Source: an uncultured Prevotellaceae bacterium (lineage in GTDB: Bacteria > Bacteroidota > Bacteroidia > Bacteroidales > Bacteroidaceae). From it: a stretch of 64,000 nt of DNA. Of the stretch, positions 25,190 through 32,810 are shown one piece after another. The notes under the pieces were generated by a model. That model saw only the letters and a program-made list of their open reading frames with translations. It was not told where the DNA came from and made no database searches. Each line of letters begins with the position of its first letter. The stretch's first letter is position 1. A program made the translations under genes and the position numbers. The DNA lies in contig CAMKTN010000011.1 in NCBI GenBank assembly GCA_946415705.1, positions 1-64,000 on the forward strand, in the 5' to 3' direction.

Positions 25190-26149
25190 CTACAAAATGA
25201 TAGGCCGTACCTCCTCTACCCCACTCTCTACGAGCACGGCGCCCTCCAAATGTGCGCCACGCAAAAAGTCCGCCGCTGGCATGCGTTTCTTACCTGCTAA
25301 CTGGATGTCTGTAAGAGCTATGCAGCCATCCGTGAGGGATACATTGAGGGCTGAAGGCTGAGAGCTGAGGGTGGAGGGGTCTTTTTCGGCAAAGAAAACC
25401 TTGAGCTGCGTTTCCTTGCCTTCGGCCGTGCGCAAGGTGGTCCAAGCTGCCGGATAGGGAGAGAGGCCACGGATGAAATCATAGGCTGACTTCACCGTAT
25501 GCTGGCTCCAGCGTATCTCCGTATTCTCCTTGAAGAGCTTAGGAGCAGGACGGAGCTGGTCGTCGTGCGGCTGTTCCACAGGCTGCACGTTCCCACATTC
25601 TATATCATCGACCGTCTTCACCACGAGGTCTGCACCGAGGTACATCAAACGGTCATAGACATCGCCCACGGTGTCGCGCTCGCCGATAGGAGCCGACACA
25701 CGATGGATAATGCGACCTGTGTCGATATCGTGATCAAGGAAGAAGGTGGTGACACCCGTCTCCGTATCGCCGTTGATGACAGCCCAGTTAATAGGAGCCG
25801 CACCGCGGTACTGTGGAAGCAGAGCAGCATGGAGATTAAAAGTGCCCATGGGCGGCATCGCCCACACCACTTCGGGCAGCATCCTGAACGCCACCACAAT
25901 CTGCAAGTCGGCCTTGTAGCTGCGCAGTGCCTCCAGGAAAGCCTCATCCTTCAGCCGTTCGGGCTGCAGCACAGGTATCCCCCGCTCCACCGCATACTGC
26001 TTGACGGGTGATGCCTGCAGCGTGTCATGGTGTCGCCCCACAGGCTTGTCGGGCATCGTGACCACCGCCACGACATCATAGTTGTTTTCCACTAACTTAC
26101 GCAGGGACTCGACAGCGAAGTCGGGGGTGCCCATAAACACGATACGCAT
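25190..26149 (-). CDS. fmt: Methionyl-tRNA formyltransferase
   Basis: Fmt formylates initiator Met-tRNA with 10-formyl-THF. The 319-residue protein has the N-terminal MRIVFMGTPDFAVESL segment, the catalytic region HAALLPQYRGAAPINWAVINGDTETGVTTF and HDIDTG, and a C-terminal OB-like domain (RGLSPYPAAWT). The start at 26149 begins at MRIVFMG, one base after the ClC stop codon, so the two genes are tightly coupled. About residues 257-268 (PSTLSSQPSALN) are read from a low-complexity repeat inserted in a loop of the C-terminal domain. The catalytic core is unaffected. Confidence 0.96.
   Translation of the reverse strand: MRIVFMGTPDFAVESLRKLVENNYDVVAVVTMPDKPVGRHHDTLQASPVKQYAVERGIPVLQPERLKDEAFLEALRSYKADLQIVVAFRMLPEVVWAMPPMGTFNLHAALLPQYRGAAPINWAVINGDTETGVTTFFLDHDIDTGRIIHRVSAPIGERDTVGDVYDRLMYLGADLVVKTVDDIECGNVQPVEQPHDDQLRPAPKLFKENTEIRWSQHTVKSAYDFIRGLSPYPAAWTTLRTAEGKETQLKVFFAEKDPSTLSSQPSALNVSLTDGCIALTDIQLAGKKRMPAADFLRGAHLEGAVLVESGVEEVRPIIL
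25343..25380. repeat. In-frame low-complexity repeat inside fmt
   Basis: CTCAGC/CTCAGCC-type units in tandem (minus strand) encode a Ser/Pro/Leu-rich loop. They are similar in kind to the CTCAACGCT units inside the adjacent clc gene. Confidence 0.6.
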
Positions 26150-26150
26150 A

Positions 26151-27962
26151 TTATTCTTCACTTAAATCATGCAACATGGTTCTGTACATCGCAAACACGT
26201 GGCTGCGACGGATGAAGCCCACAAAGATTCCTTCGTTATCCACCACGGGCAGCGTCCATGCCTTCGTACGGTCGAAGGCCGCCATGACAACCTCCATCGG
26301 GTCGTTGGTGGAGAGGCGCACACTGCAGGGAGCCATCAGCTCACGCACATGCAGGCGGTGGTACAGCTCCGTGCGGAACATCACATGGCGCACGCTGTCC
26401 AACATTAGCACGCCCAATAGTTTGCCTGCGTCATCCACGACGGGGAAGACATCCCGCTCCGACGATGAAATCTGCCGCACGATATCCACCAGCTCGTCGT
26501 CCGGGTGCAGCTGCTCCTCGTAGCGCTCGATGACGCTGTCCATGGACATCAGCGTCAGGATGGCATGGTCCTTGTTATGGGTGACCAGCTCGCCTTTGCG
26601 TGCCAGACGCATCGTGTAGATGCTGTGGGGTTCAAAGAGGATGATGGTCAGGTACGAGGCCACCGCCACAATCATCAGCGGCAGGAACAGGCCGTAGCCG
26701 CCTGTGAGTTCAGCAATCAGGAAGATACCCGTCAGCGGCGCGTGCATCACACCGCTCATCAAGCCCGCCATACCGAGGAGTGAGAAATTATTCTCCGGCA
26801 CGGGGGCCAGGAAGCTAAGCGTTGAGGGTTGAGCGTTGAGGGTAGCCGGAATCATATTCCAGAGCGAGGCAAAGAGGAAGCCCGACACACAACCCATGAA
26901 CAGACTCGGAGCAAAGGTACCGCCACAGCCGCCACCGCTGTTGGTGGCTGTCGTGGCAAAGACCTTGAACACAATGACGCCTGCCAGATAGAGGAGTAGC
27001 AGATGGGGGGTGTGGTAGAAGAAAGAGCCCTCCAGCACCTGGTTCCAATCGGCCTGACCCTGTCCATTGAGCAACAGGCGAATCATACTGTAGCCTTCAC
27101 CGTAGAGCGACGGGAACAGGAAGATGAGGATGCTGAGGATAGGTCCTGCTATCATAAGTCGCTGCCAGGGCTTGCGGATGCGCCGGAACTGATCCTCAAG
27201 CCAGTTCATGACGCGCGTGAAGTACAAGGACAGCAGCCCGCAGAACACACCTAATAAAAGGTACGCGGGCACGCGCGAGATGGAGAAGGCGTGGGTGAGG
27301 TGAAACTCAAACAGGTTACCTGTACCCAACAGTGCAAAGGTGACGGCAGCGGCCGTCACGCACGACACCAGCAGCGGCAACAGGCTACCCAGCGTGAAGT
27401 CTATCATCAACACCTCCAGCGTAAATACCAAGCCTGCGATGGGGGCCTTGAAGATACCGCTGACAGCACCCGCAGCGCCACAGCCCACGAGGAGCATCAT
27501 CTTCTTGGAATCCAAGTGGAACAGCCGTCCGAGGTTCGAGCCGATGGCACTGCCCGTCAGCACGATAGGAGCCTCAGCACCCACCGAGCCGCCAAAGCCG
27601 ATGGTGATGCCGGACGCGACGACACTCGACCACATGTTATGCGCCTTGATATAGCTCTTCTTACGAGCTATGGCATACAGGATTTTCGTGATGCCGTGGC
27701 CGATGTCGTCGCGCACAACATAGCGGACAAAGAGACCCGTGATGAAGATACCCACGACGGGATATACCAGATACGGCCAGTTGGCACCCGTGATGGAGAA
27801 ATGGTTCGTCAGCAGATGTTCTATCTGCCCGATTAGCCACTTCAGCAACACACCCGCCAACGCCGTGAGCACACCAATCACCAAGGACAGCAGCAGCATG
27901 AACTGCCGGTCCTTGATGTGTGCCGTGCGCCACAAGATGATTTTATTCCATCGTTCTTCCAT
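26151..27962 (-). CDS. ClC-family chloride channel/transporter with CBS pair
   Basis: This 603-residue inner-membrane protein has the ClC core: GGSVGAEAPIVLTGSAIG (selectivity and gating segment), GCGAAGAVSGIFKAPIAGLVFTLE, and NSGGGCGGTFAPSLFMG. A cytosolic pair of CBS domains occupies about residues 440-600 and probably senses nucleotides. The start is set at the ATG at 27962. A TTG further upstream (27974) lies inside the -7 element and cannot be the start. About residues 373-383 come from a CTCAACGCT-type repeat between the transport segments. The protein may be a channel or an H+/Cl- exchanger; the sequence alone does not settle which. Confidence 0.93.
   Translation of the reverse strand: MEERWNKIILWRTAHIKDRQFMLLLSLVIGVLTALAGVLLKWLIGQIEHLLTNHFSITGANWPYLVYPVVGIFITGLFVRYVVRDDIGHGITKILYAIARKKSYIKAHNMWSSVVASGITIGFGGSVGAEAPIVLTGSAIGSNLGRLFHLDSKKMMLLVGCGAAGAVSGIFKAPIAGLVFTLEVLMIDFTLGSLLPLLVSCVTAAAVTFALLGTGNLFEFHLTHAFSISRVPAYLLLGVFCGLLSLYFTRVMNWLEDQFRRIRKPWQRLMIAGPILSILIFLFPSLYGEGYSMIRLLLNGQGQADWNQVLEGSFFYHTPHLLLLYLAGVIVFKVFATTATNSGGGCGGTFAPSLFMGCVSGFLFASLWNMIPATLNAQPSTLSFLAPVPENNFSLLGMAGLMSGVMHAPLTGIFLIAELTGGYGLFLPLMIVAVASYLTIILFEPHSIYTMRLARKGELVTHNKDHAILTLMSMDSVIERYEEQLHPDDELVDIVRQISSSERDVFPVVDDAGKLLGVLMLDSVRHVMFRTELYHRLHVRELMAPCSVRLSTNDPMEVVMAAFDRTKAWTLPVVDNEGIFVGFIRRSHVFAMYRTMLHDLSEE
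26815..26845. repeat. In-frame low-complexity repeat inside the ClC gene
   Basis: On the minus strand ACCCTCAACGCTCAACC and then CCTCAACGCT repeat in tandem. They encode TLNAQPSTLS in a loop between conserved membrane segments. Confidence 0.65.
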
Positions 27963-27971
27963 TGTCGGCGG

Positions 27972-27979
27972 CAAAGGTA
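27972..27979 (-). promoter_or_regulatory. -7 element of the ClC/fmt transcript
   Basis: TACCTTTG on the minus strand, ten bases before the ATG. The leader would be very short or absent. I see no clear -33 element. Confidence 0.5.
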
Positions 27980-28235
27980 CAACATTTTTTCTAATGTTTT
28001 TTACTTCACCACAACTTTTTTTACCATTGTGGATATAGGATGATCTGTCAACCCCCAGGTTTGGGAACCAATGGCGGGAGATTCGGCGGTACCGTAGGTC
28101 TCCACATTACCGCCGTGGAAGTAGAGTCTGCAGCCGGTGATGATTTGGCCATGTGCATCGTCGTGTTGCGTGCAAAGATACAACTCATCTTCCATCCAGC
28201 CAAAGAGATTCCCCACTTTTCGATGATTGGGAGGT
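27980..28235. other. Intergenic region, possible gene remnant
   Basis: No gene is convincing here. On the minus strand TATCTTTG (28173-28180) is a good -7 element but leads to no clear start. The frame 28001-28216 reads YFHGGNVETYGTAESPAIG, which recalls the repeated GGNVTATGG-AAGIG units of Bacteroidales surface adhesins. It may be a fragment of such a gene. Confidence 0.35.
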
Positions 28236-28337
28236 AAAAAACTGCAAAACTGCCACCCATGCAGCGTAAGAGATTAACACTCATACACTAACAAGGGTGG
28301 CAGTTTGGGTGGCAGATACCTGAAAAGGTGTAGGTTT
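28236..28337. repeat. Left terminal inverted repeat of the primase-helicase unit
   Basis: The outer 20 bases AAAAACTGCAAAACTGCCAC (28236-28255) match the complement of 31441-31460 perfectly. The inner block 28295-28337 (GGGTGGCAG...GGTGTAGGTTT) matches the complement of 31361-31403 with five differences over 43 bases. It ends 20 bases before the stop of the primase-helicase gene. Confidence 0.85.
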
Positions 28338-28357
28338 CAGCGCTTTTTATGTGGATT

Positions 28358-30463
28358 TCACATAAAACTCGCTGCCTTTCTTGCTGCGGCGGCGCAGGAT
28401 GTCAGGGTTCCGCAGAGGGCACGGCCAAAGGCGTTGACGGGCGGCACCTGGAAGGCGGCACCGGCGCGCTTCTTGATGATCTGCAGGATCTCGCTGGTCA
28501 TCATCCACTGTCCCTCCTCCGCCTCGCTCGCGGGGATGCTGAAATACTGGTGGAAGAACATCTCGGCGCTGCTCTGCTGCTGGAACTGGCGGTTGTGCTC
28601 CATGATGGCGGCCGTCTCAGCATCGTCGAACCAGTAGCGGGCGCCCTCGTGCAGCTCGGCCTGCGCCTGCGCATAGAGCTGCTCGTAGTTGGGTGTCTGG
28701 CTGACGTCGATGCTGCCCGTGACCCGCACGCCGAGGAAGCGGCGCGAGCCGGAGGGGTCGGTGAGCACGTCGGCCATGTTCGTGGTGGCGATGAACGAGG
28801 CCAGGCGCGGCACCTCCTCGGTATGGCGGCCGTAGGGGCGCTTCACCTTCACCGTCGGCAGCTGCAGGATGTTCTTCAGGAAGCCCTGCTGCTTCTGCGG
28901 CGAGATGCGGTTGAACTCGTCGAGGTTGATGAGCAGCATCTGCGCCATCGCCAGATGGACGGGGCGCTCCTCGGCAAGCGATAGGTTGTCCGTATAGCCC
29001 CACACCCGCAGCTCCGGCGGCAGAAGCTGGCGGCAGAAGGAACTCTTGTGCTGCCCCTGCTCGGAGATGAGCAGCGGCACGATGGCGTTGCCGTAGCGGC
29101 GATCGCGCCCCTGCCACTGCGCCACCATCGCCAGGAACCATGTGTGGAACCAGTCGGCCCACTGCTCGGGGTTGTCCGTGGGCACGGTGGCGGCGAGGGC
29201 ACGGATATAGTCGTGCTTCCCGTCCCAACAGCCGCTAACCTTGAAGAGGTAGTGGTCGATGGGGTCGTAGTTACGGATGCGCGTGGAGTTGACATAGCGC
29301 TTCACGTCGCGGTCCCACACGTTAAGGCCCGCCAGCTGCAGGTCGGTGGTGAACGTGTTGATGACCTGGTCGGTGACAGGTGCCCAGGGTGTCGCCCACG
29401 TGTGGTTGGGGCGATACTCGGTGTAGCCCATGACGGTGTTGCGGCGGAACACATAGCGGCTCTCCATGCGGCGTATGATGCTCTGCATGAGGGGCTCGCT
29501 CACGGCCAACGGCGGCTGCCGCTTGCGGGCGGCCAGTTCCTCGTCATAGACGGTCTCCACGATACGGCGCACGAAATCCTCCGTCAGGCCGTCGGCATCC
29601 TTGAACTTCAGGTGGTTCCAGAGATGGCACATCGACTCCTCCTGTCCCCACCCCATGCCGAAGAGCGTGGTGGCCATGCCCGTCGCGTACTGCTGGAACC
29701 ACGCGACCGTTCCGTACTTTACATCGCGCATCAGCGCCTCCACCTGCTGCACGGCCTCGTCGTAGGCCCGTTCGTAGTTCAAGTAGGCCGTCATGTCCGA
29801 CTCCTCTGCCGTGCGCTGCTCGGGCAGTGCCAGCAGATGCTGGTCGGCATCATCGCCGGCGGCCACGGGCTCGCTGCCCGTGATGCGCAGGGGCACAGCA
29901 TGCTCGCTGACGAGAGGCTGCGTGTCCAGCGGCAGCAGGAAGGTATGGCGCAGCGACGGCGTCATGCGCGTCACATGCACAGGCAGCACGGCGTCATAGA
30001 TATGTGCCACGCGCTGGTAGGCCTGGGCATAGAACAGCTCCGCCTCCGGCTCCGTGGCGGGCAGCGTGCCGCCGCCCTGCGCCACGCTCACGATGATGAT
30101 GACCTCGGTGCCTGTGGCGCCCGTGAATGTCGCCAGCGTCGAGGGCATGGTCATCGCGGCGCGCTTCGTATCATCGCACGCCTTCGCGCTCATCAGCTGC
30201 CGCACCTCCAAGACCACGAGGCCGTTGAAGGCCGCCATGCCCAGGGCGCCGTTCGTCTGCTTGCGCAGCTCCACTGCCGCATAGACATGTGGGATCTCCT
30301 TGTAGCGACGATAGCGCTGCGGCTGCTCCGCCGGTGCCTCGTCGCGCAGGAAACCGATGAGGAAGTTGTTGGCATCCGTCTTGATGCGTTCGTAGAATTG
30401 CGTGGCCTCCCACCGCTTCAGGTGTTGGCCTTGTTTGTCTGTCTTGAGGGTTGTGAAGTACAT
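28358..30463 (-). CDS. VirE_N/VapE-type primase-helicase protein
   Basis: This 701-residue protein resembles Bacteroidales proteins with a VirE N-terminal (BT4734-like) domain followed by a VapE-type P-loop domain. Walker A is near residue 465 (SEQGQHKSSF). A LLINLDEFNR Walker B-like segment follows, then FIATTNMADVLTDPSGSRRFLGV with sensor and arginine-finger residues, as in phage and satellite superfamily-3-like helicases. The region before residue 160 (LKRWEATQFYERIKTDANNF, IPHVYAAVE) fits VirE_N, which is linked to primase-polymerase proteins. It likely acts in replication of, or defence by, the small unit bounded by inverted repeats. Upstream lie hexamer repeats and three palindromes that may control it. 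No recombinase lies inside the unit. Confidence 0.85.
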   Translation of the reverse strand: MYFTTLKTDKQGQHLKRWEATQFYERIKTDANNFLIGFLRDEAPAEQPQRYRRYKEIPHVYAAVELRKQTNGALGMAAFNGLVVLEVRQLMSAKACDDTKRAAMTMPSTLATFTGATGTEVIIIVSVAQGGGTLPATEPEAELFYAQAYQRVAHIYDAVLPVHVTRMTPSLRHTFLLPLDTQPLVSEHAVPLRITGSEPVAAGDDADQHLLALPEQRTAEESDMTAYLNYERAYDEAVQQVEALMRDVKYGTVAWFQQYATGMATTLFGMGWGQEESMCHLWNHLKFKDADGLTEDFVRRIVETVYDEELAARKRQPPLAVSEPLMQSIIRRMESRYVFRRNTVMGYTEYRPNHTWATPWAPVTDQVINTFTTDLQLAGLNVWDRDVKRYVNSTRIRNYDPIDHYLFKVSGCWDGKHDYIRALAATVPTDNPEQWADWFHTWFLAMVAQWQGRDRRYGNAIVPLLISEQGQHKSSFCRQLLPPELRVWGYTDNLSLAEERPVHLAMAQMLLINLDEFNRISPQKQQGFLKNILQLPTVKVKRPYGRHTEEVPRLASFIATTNMADVLTDPSGSRRFLGVRVTGSIDVSQTPNYEQLYAQAQAELHEGARYWFDDAETAAIMEHNRQFQQQSSAEMFFHQYFSIPASEAEEGQWMMTSEILQIIKKRAGAAFQVPPVNAFGRALCGTLTSCAAAARKAASFM

Positions 30464-30467
30464 AGAT

Positions 30468-30582
30468 GGTTCAAGGGTTCAAAAGTTCAAGGGTTCAAAG
30501 GGTTCAAGGGGTTCAAGGGTTCAAGAGTTATCGTTAAGGTTAACGTTAAGGTTAAGGTTAACGTTAACGTTAAGGTTATCGT
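30468..30582. repeat. Tandem GGTTCAAG and GTTAAG/GTTAAC arrays
   Basis: About seven degenerate GGTTCAAG/AGTTCAAG units (30468-30527) run into about eight GTTAAG/GTTAAC hexamers (30528-30582). They fill the leader of the primase-helicase gene. The regular spacing resembles iterons. Confidence 0.8.
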
Positions 30583-30599
30583 TCAAGAGCCGGGGGCGT

Positions 30600-30659
30600 G
30601 TCCCATTAATGGGATTCGCGTGTCCCACTAATGGGACGCGGGAGTCCCATTAATGGGAC
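30600..30659. promoter_or_regulatory. Three evenly spaced palindromic operator-like sites
   Basis: GTCCCATTAATGGGAT (30600-30615), GTCCCACTAATGGGAC (30622-30637) and GTCCCATTAATGGGAC (30644-30659) are centred exactly 22 bases apart, about two helical turns. They lie between the stop of the small Cys-motif gene and the primase-helicase start, where a dimeric regulator could bind cooperatively. Confidence 0.7.
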
Positions 30660-30668
30660 ACGGCGACA

Positions 30669-31103
30669 CTACGGCTTAGGGAAGTAATAAGTAGTCGTGT
30701 AGTGGTCGAACGGCTCATCACCTTTGAAGCCGAAGCGGCGCAGGTAGGCGATGACGCGTTCCTGCTGCTCGGGCGTGATGTCATAGTCCCCATTGCGGTA
30801 GCGGTAGTAATGCGTGCGGCTGCCAAAGATGCCGAAGAGCCCATGGCGGACGACAGAGTCCCGACCTGTGCTGCCGGGGGCCAGCAGACGCGTCATGCCG
30901 CGGGCGATGCGCACGGGTTCCTTCGTAGCGAAGAGCGTGCAGTGGTCGCCCTGGCGGGCGGCGGGCAAGACGGTGGCGTGATGGGTGAGGTCGGCAGGTG
31001 CCAGCTGTGCCACGGCATAGCGGAGGCACGTGTCCTTCATGGGGCAGTCGCCCTGAAAACAGATGGCCCAGTTGTGGGGCGCAAGGGAGTAAGTAAGTGT
31101 CAT
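30669..31103 (-). CDS. Small Cys-motif protein (DUF6078-like)
   Basis: This 144-residue protein carries the N-terminal segment CFQGDCPMKDTCLRY, three cysteines that could bind metal. A basic central region and a helical C-terminus follow (ITPEQQERVIAYLRRFGFKGDEPFDHYTTTYY). From memory it resembles the DUF6078 family of Bacteroidota; this is not certain. The ATG at 31103 is used. An upstream TTG at 31118 is in frame but lies in the tandem repeats. It shares the inverted-repeat unit with the primase-helicase and is transcribed first from the promoter at 31305-31335. A DNA-binding or regulatory role is a guess. Confidence 0.65.
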   Translation of the reverse strand: MTLTYSLAPHNWAICFQGDCPMKDTCLRYAVAQLAPADLTHHATVLPAARQGDHCTLFATKEPVRIARGMTRLLAPGSTGRDSVVRHGLFGIFGSRTHYYRYRNGDYDITPEQQERVIAYLRRFGFKGDEPFDHYTTTYYFPKP

Positions 31104-31107
31104 GGTT

Positions 31108-31290
31108 GAATAGTTCAAAAGTTCAAAAGTTCAAAAGTTCAAGAAGTTTAAAAGTTTAAGGGTTCAAGGGTTCAAAAGTTCAAGGGTTCAAGGGTTCAAA
31201 AGTTCAAAAAGTTCAAACGGTAAACGGTAAACCATGAACCGTGAACCATAAACCATAAACCATGAACCATGAACCATGAACCGTGAACCA
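31108..31290. repeat. Tandem AGTTCAAA and ACCATGA arrays in a 5' leader
   Basis: About a dozen AGTTCAAA/GGTTCAAG units (31108-31217) are followed by two CGGTAAA units and about eight 7-base ACCATGA/ACCGTGA/ACCATAA units (31231-31289). Together they make up almost the whole predicted leader of the small Cys-motif gene. Confidence 0.85.
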
Positions 31291-31304
31291 ATTTTTTGTC
31301 GCTG

Positions 31305-31335
31305 CAAAGATAATACATTTTTATCGGTAATCCAA
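31305..31335 (-). promoter_or_regulatory. Promoter of the primase-helicase unit
   Basis: On the minus strand TTG (31333-31335) and TATCTTTG (31305-31312) are 20 bases apart. The predicted transcript starts in the tandem repeats and reads the Cys-motif gene, then the primase-helicase gene. Confidence 0.65.
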
Positions 31336-31360
31336 GAGAAAATGGCATTTTTCTTCCAAA

Positions 31361-31460
31361 AACCTACACCTTTTTAACCATCTGCCACCAAAACTGCCAC
31401 CCATGTTAATGTAAGCAAATCAGATGCTTACACCACACGTGTGGCAGTTTTGCAGTTTTT
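31361..31460. repeat. Right terminal inverted repeat of the primase-helicase unit
   Basis: This is the counterpart of 28236-28337: a 43-base inner block at 31361-31403 and a perfect 20-base outer block at 31441-31460. The middle 37 bases have diverged. I see no direct target duplication outside the repeats. Confidence 0.85.
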
Positions 31461-31548
31461 TCGAGGAAAAATTCCAAAGAGGGAGAGAAAGAGGGAGAGC
31501 CCCTTTATTCTACGTACTCAAGCTCATAGACATCATGAAACATCTTTA
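31461..31548. other. Short spacer between the element and the YbjN-like gene
   Basis: A purine-rich stretch (GGGAGAGAAAGAGGGAGAG) and no gene. I see nothing else here. Confidence 0.4.
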
Positions 31549-32004
31549 TCATCTGCTCGCAGCTCCTTCTATAGCTCTTAGCTTGGCCATTTCGCCCTCA
31601 ATGATGTGATGAGCTTTGAAGAACTCCTTCAGCACAACACTTAAATATACCTCAGGACAGGGAATATCGGCTGAAAAGTAGAACATGGATTTGCAATGCA
31701 CATTCATGATCTTATCATCTTCATCAATAGAAAACATCGATGTCACGCCGCTTCGCCAATTGGCTTCGTTGATGGCCTTTCGCAAGCGTACCACCTCTTC
31801 AATGTCATCCAACTCTACGCCGTTCCACGCATAGTTACAGATGGATATGAAACGCCGTCCATCGTTGGGAGACATGATGAAACTCTCACCTTGATAATGG
31901 AAGAAGATCTCATCGTCCCCATCATCGGCAAGATTATATGGACAGCCTAAATTCGTCAGCGTCTCGAGGAATAATTCTCTTGGAGTTTTCTCCTTCTGTT
32001 CCAT
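31549..32004 (-). CDS. YbjN-like small protein (tentative)
   Basis: This 151-residue acidic protein has an alternating beta-alpha pattern: a hydrophobic strand EIFFHYQGESFIMSPN, an aromatic ISICNYAW segment, then VVRLRKAINEANW and a long C-terminal helix. The pattern recalls the YbjN/type III-chaperone fold used by small binding proteins. The ATG at 32004 is preferred to the frame opening at 32073, because the longer part overlaps the -7-like sequence near 32040. It lies 122 bases after the nucleotidyltransferase gene on the same strand. Function is unknown. Confidence 0.6.
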   Translation of the reverse strand: MEQKEKTPRELFLETLTNLGCPYNLADDGDDEIFFHYQGESFIMSPNDGRRFISICNYAWNGVELDDIEEVVRLRKAINEANWRSGVTSMFSIDEDDKIMNVHCKSMFYFSADIPCPEVYLSVVLKEFFKAHHIIEGEMAKLRAIEGAASR

Positions 32005-32126
32005 ACTTCTTGTAACTGTTTTTGTTTGATTTTCTGGTGCAAAGATAAATCTTTTCTCTGGAATAGCAGTCAAATGGTAAACGGTTTTGTATGAAATGGC
32101 GGGATTGGTGTGTGAAATAATAAGGA

Positions 32127-32807
32127 TTAAGATTCAATGCAACTTTCTATCGCCTTGAGTACCTCATCCCCACGGCCCTCGTCCCCTATAGGCAATACAC
32201 ATTCTATTTCCTCATGGATATTTGGGCGAATGAGGAGTTCGCTTAGACGCTCAATAACGAAAGTTTTTAAATCCGTATCTCGTTCGTCTTTCAGTTGTTC
32301 GGCAAATTCAGGACAACAGTCAAGAATATAAACGATGTCCTCAAAGTCTTTCTCGCCACGATAGTCACAGCTACCGCGAGACAGAAGTGCCTCAAATTTA
32401 GTAGCAACAAACGTCACTATCGACAAAATGCTTATTGCCCTGCCATTAGGAAGGATTACATTCTCCTTCGACTGCATCCCTCTCTTATACCACCTGTTCG
32501 TGAATCCATAGAAACGTTCCTCTGTAGGTATGATATCAACAGGTTCTCCATCATACTTCCATCTGCAGATGACATCATCCTCCTGATCCTCAGAGAACTT
32601 CTTCAGCCTCAACCATTTTTCGAACAATTCCCTCTCTGCCTGATTACCATAATCAACAATGCAGTCCACATCCATTGTAGCCCTCGGCTCTGGGGCAGCA
32701 GGATCAGTTGCATACAAACCGGGGAGGCTGCCACCAACATATACGACCTTTTCGTTTAACTCGTCCAAGCCTTCTGCAACTTTTTGCAGCCTTTCAACAT
32801 TTGTCAT
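32127..32807 (-). CDS. Nucleotidyltransferase, AbiEii-like toxin candidate
   Basis: This 226-residue protein has a polymerase-beta-type nucleotidyltransferase core: VYVGGSLPGLYATD (GGS at 25-27), TMDVDCIVDY (Asp46 and Asp48) and EPVDII (Asp91). These are the expected metal ligands. The fold and size fit the AbiEii/minimal nucleotidyltransferase group found in type IV toxin-antitoxin and abortive-infection pairs. It begins three bases after the winged-helix gene at 32811, so the pair is translationally coupled, regulator first. An ordinary housekeeping nucleotidyltransferase is less likely in this island, but activity is inferred only. Confidence 0.75.
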   Translation of the reverse strand: MTNVERLQKVAEGLDELNEKVVYVGGSLPGLYATDPAAPEPRATMDVDCIVDYGNQAERELFEKWLRLKKFSEDQEDDVICRWKYDGEPVDIIPTEERFYGFTNRWYKRGMQSKENVILPNGRAISILSIVTFVATKFEALLSRGSCDYRGEKDFEDIVYILDCCPEFAEQLKDERDTDLKTFVIERLSELLIRPNIHEEIECVLPIGDEGRGDEVLKAIESCIES

Positions 32808-32810
32808 ATT

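Noticed and set aside
28001-28284. Overlapping short frames upstream of the ClC gene
   Set aside because: Neither has a supported start or a full domain. At most it is a surface-protein remnant, described in the intergenic entry.
29048-30631. Open frame of 527 codons opposite the primase-helicase gene
   Set aside because: Composition is dominated by Arg, His, Val and Leu as in antisense shadows. It has no motifs, and the opposite strand has a clear P-loop protein.
31108-31290. Tandem repeats considered as a CRISPR array
   Set aside because: Units are 7-8 bases with no unique spacers, and no cas genes are present.
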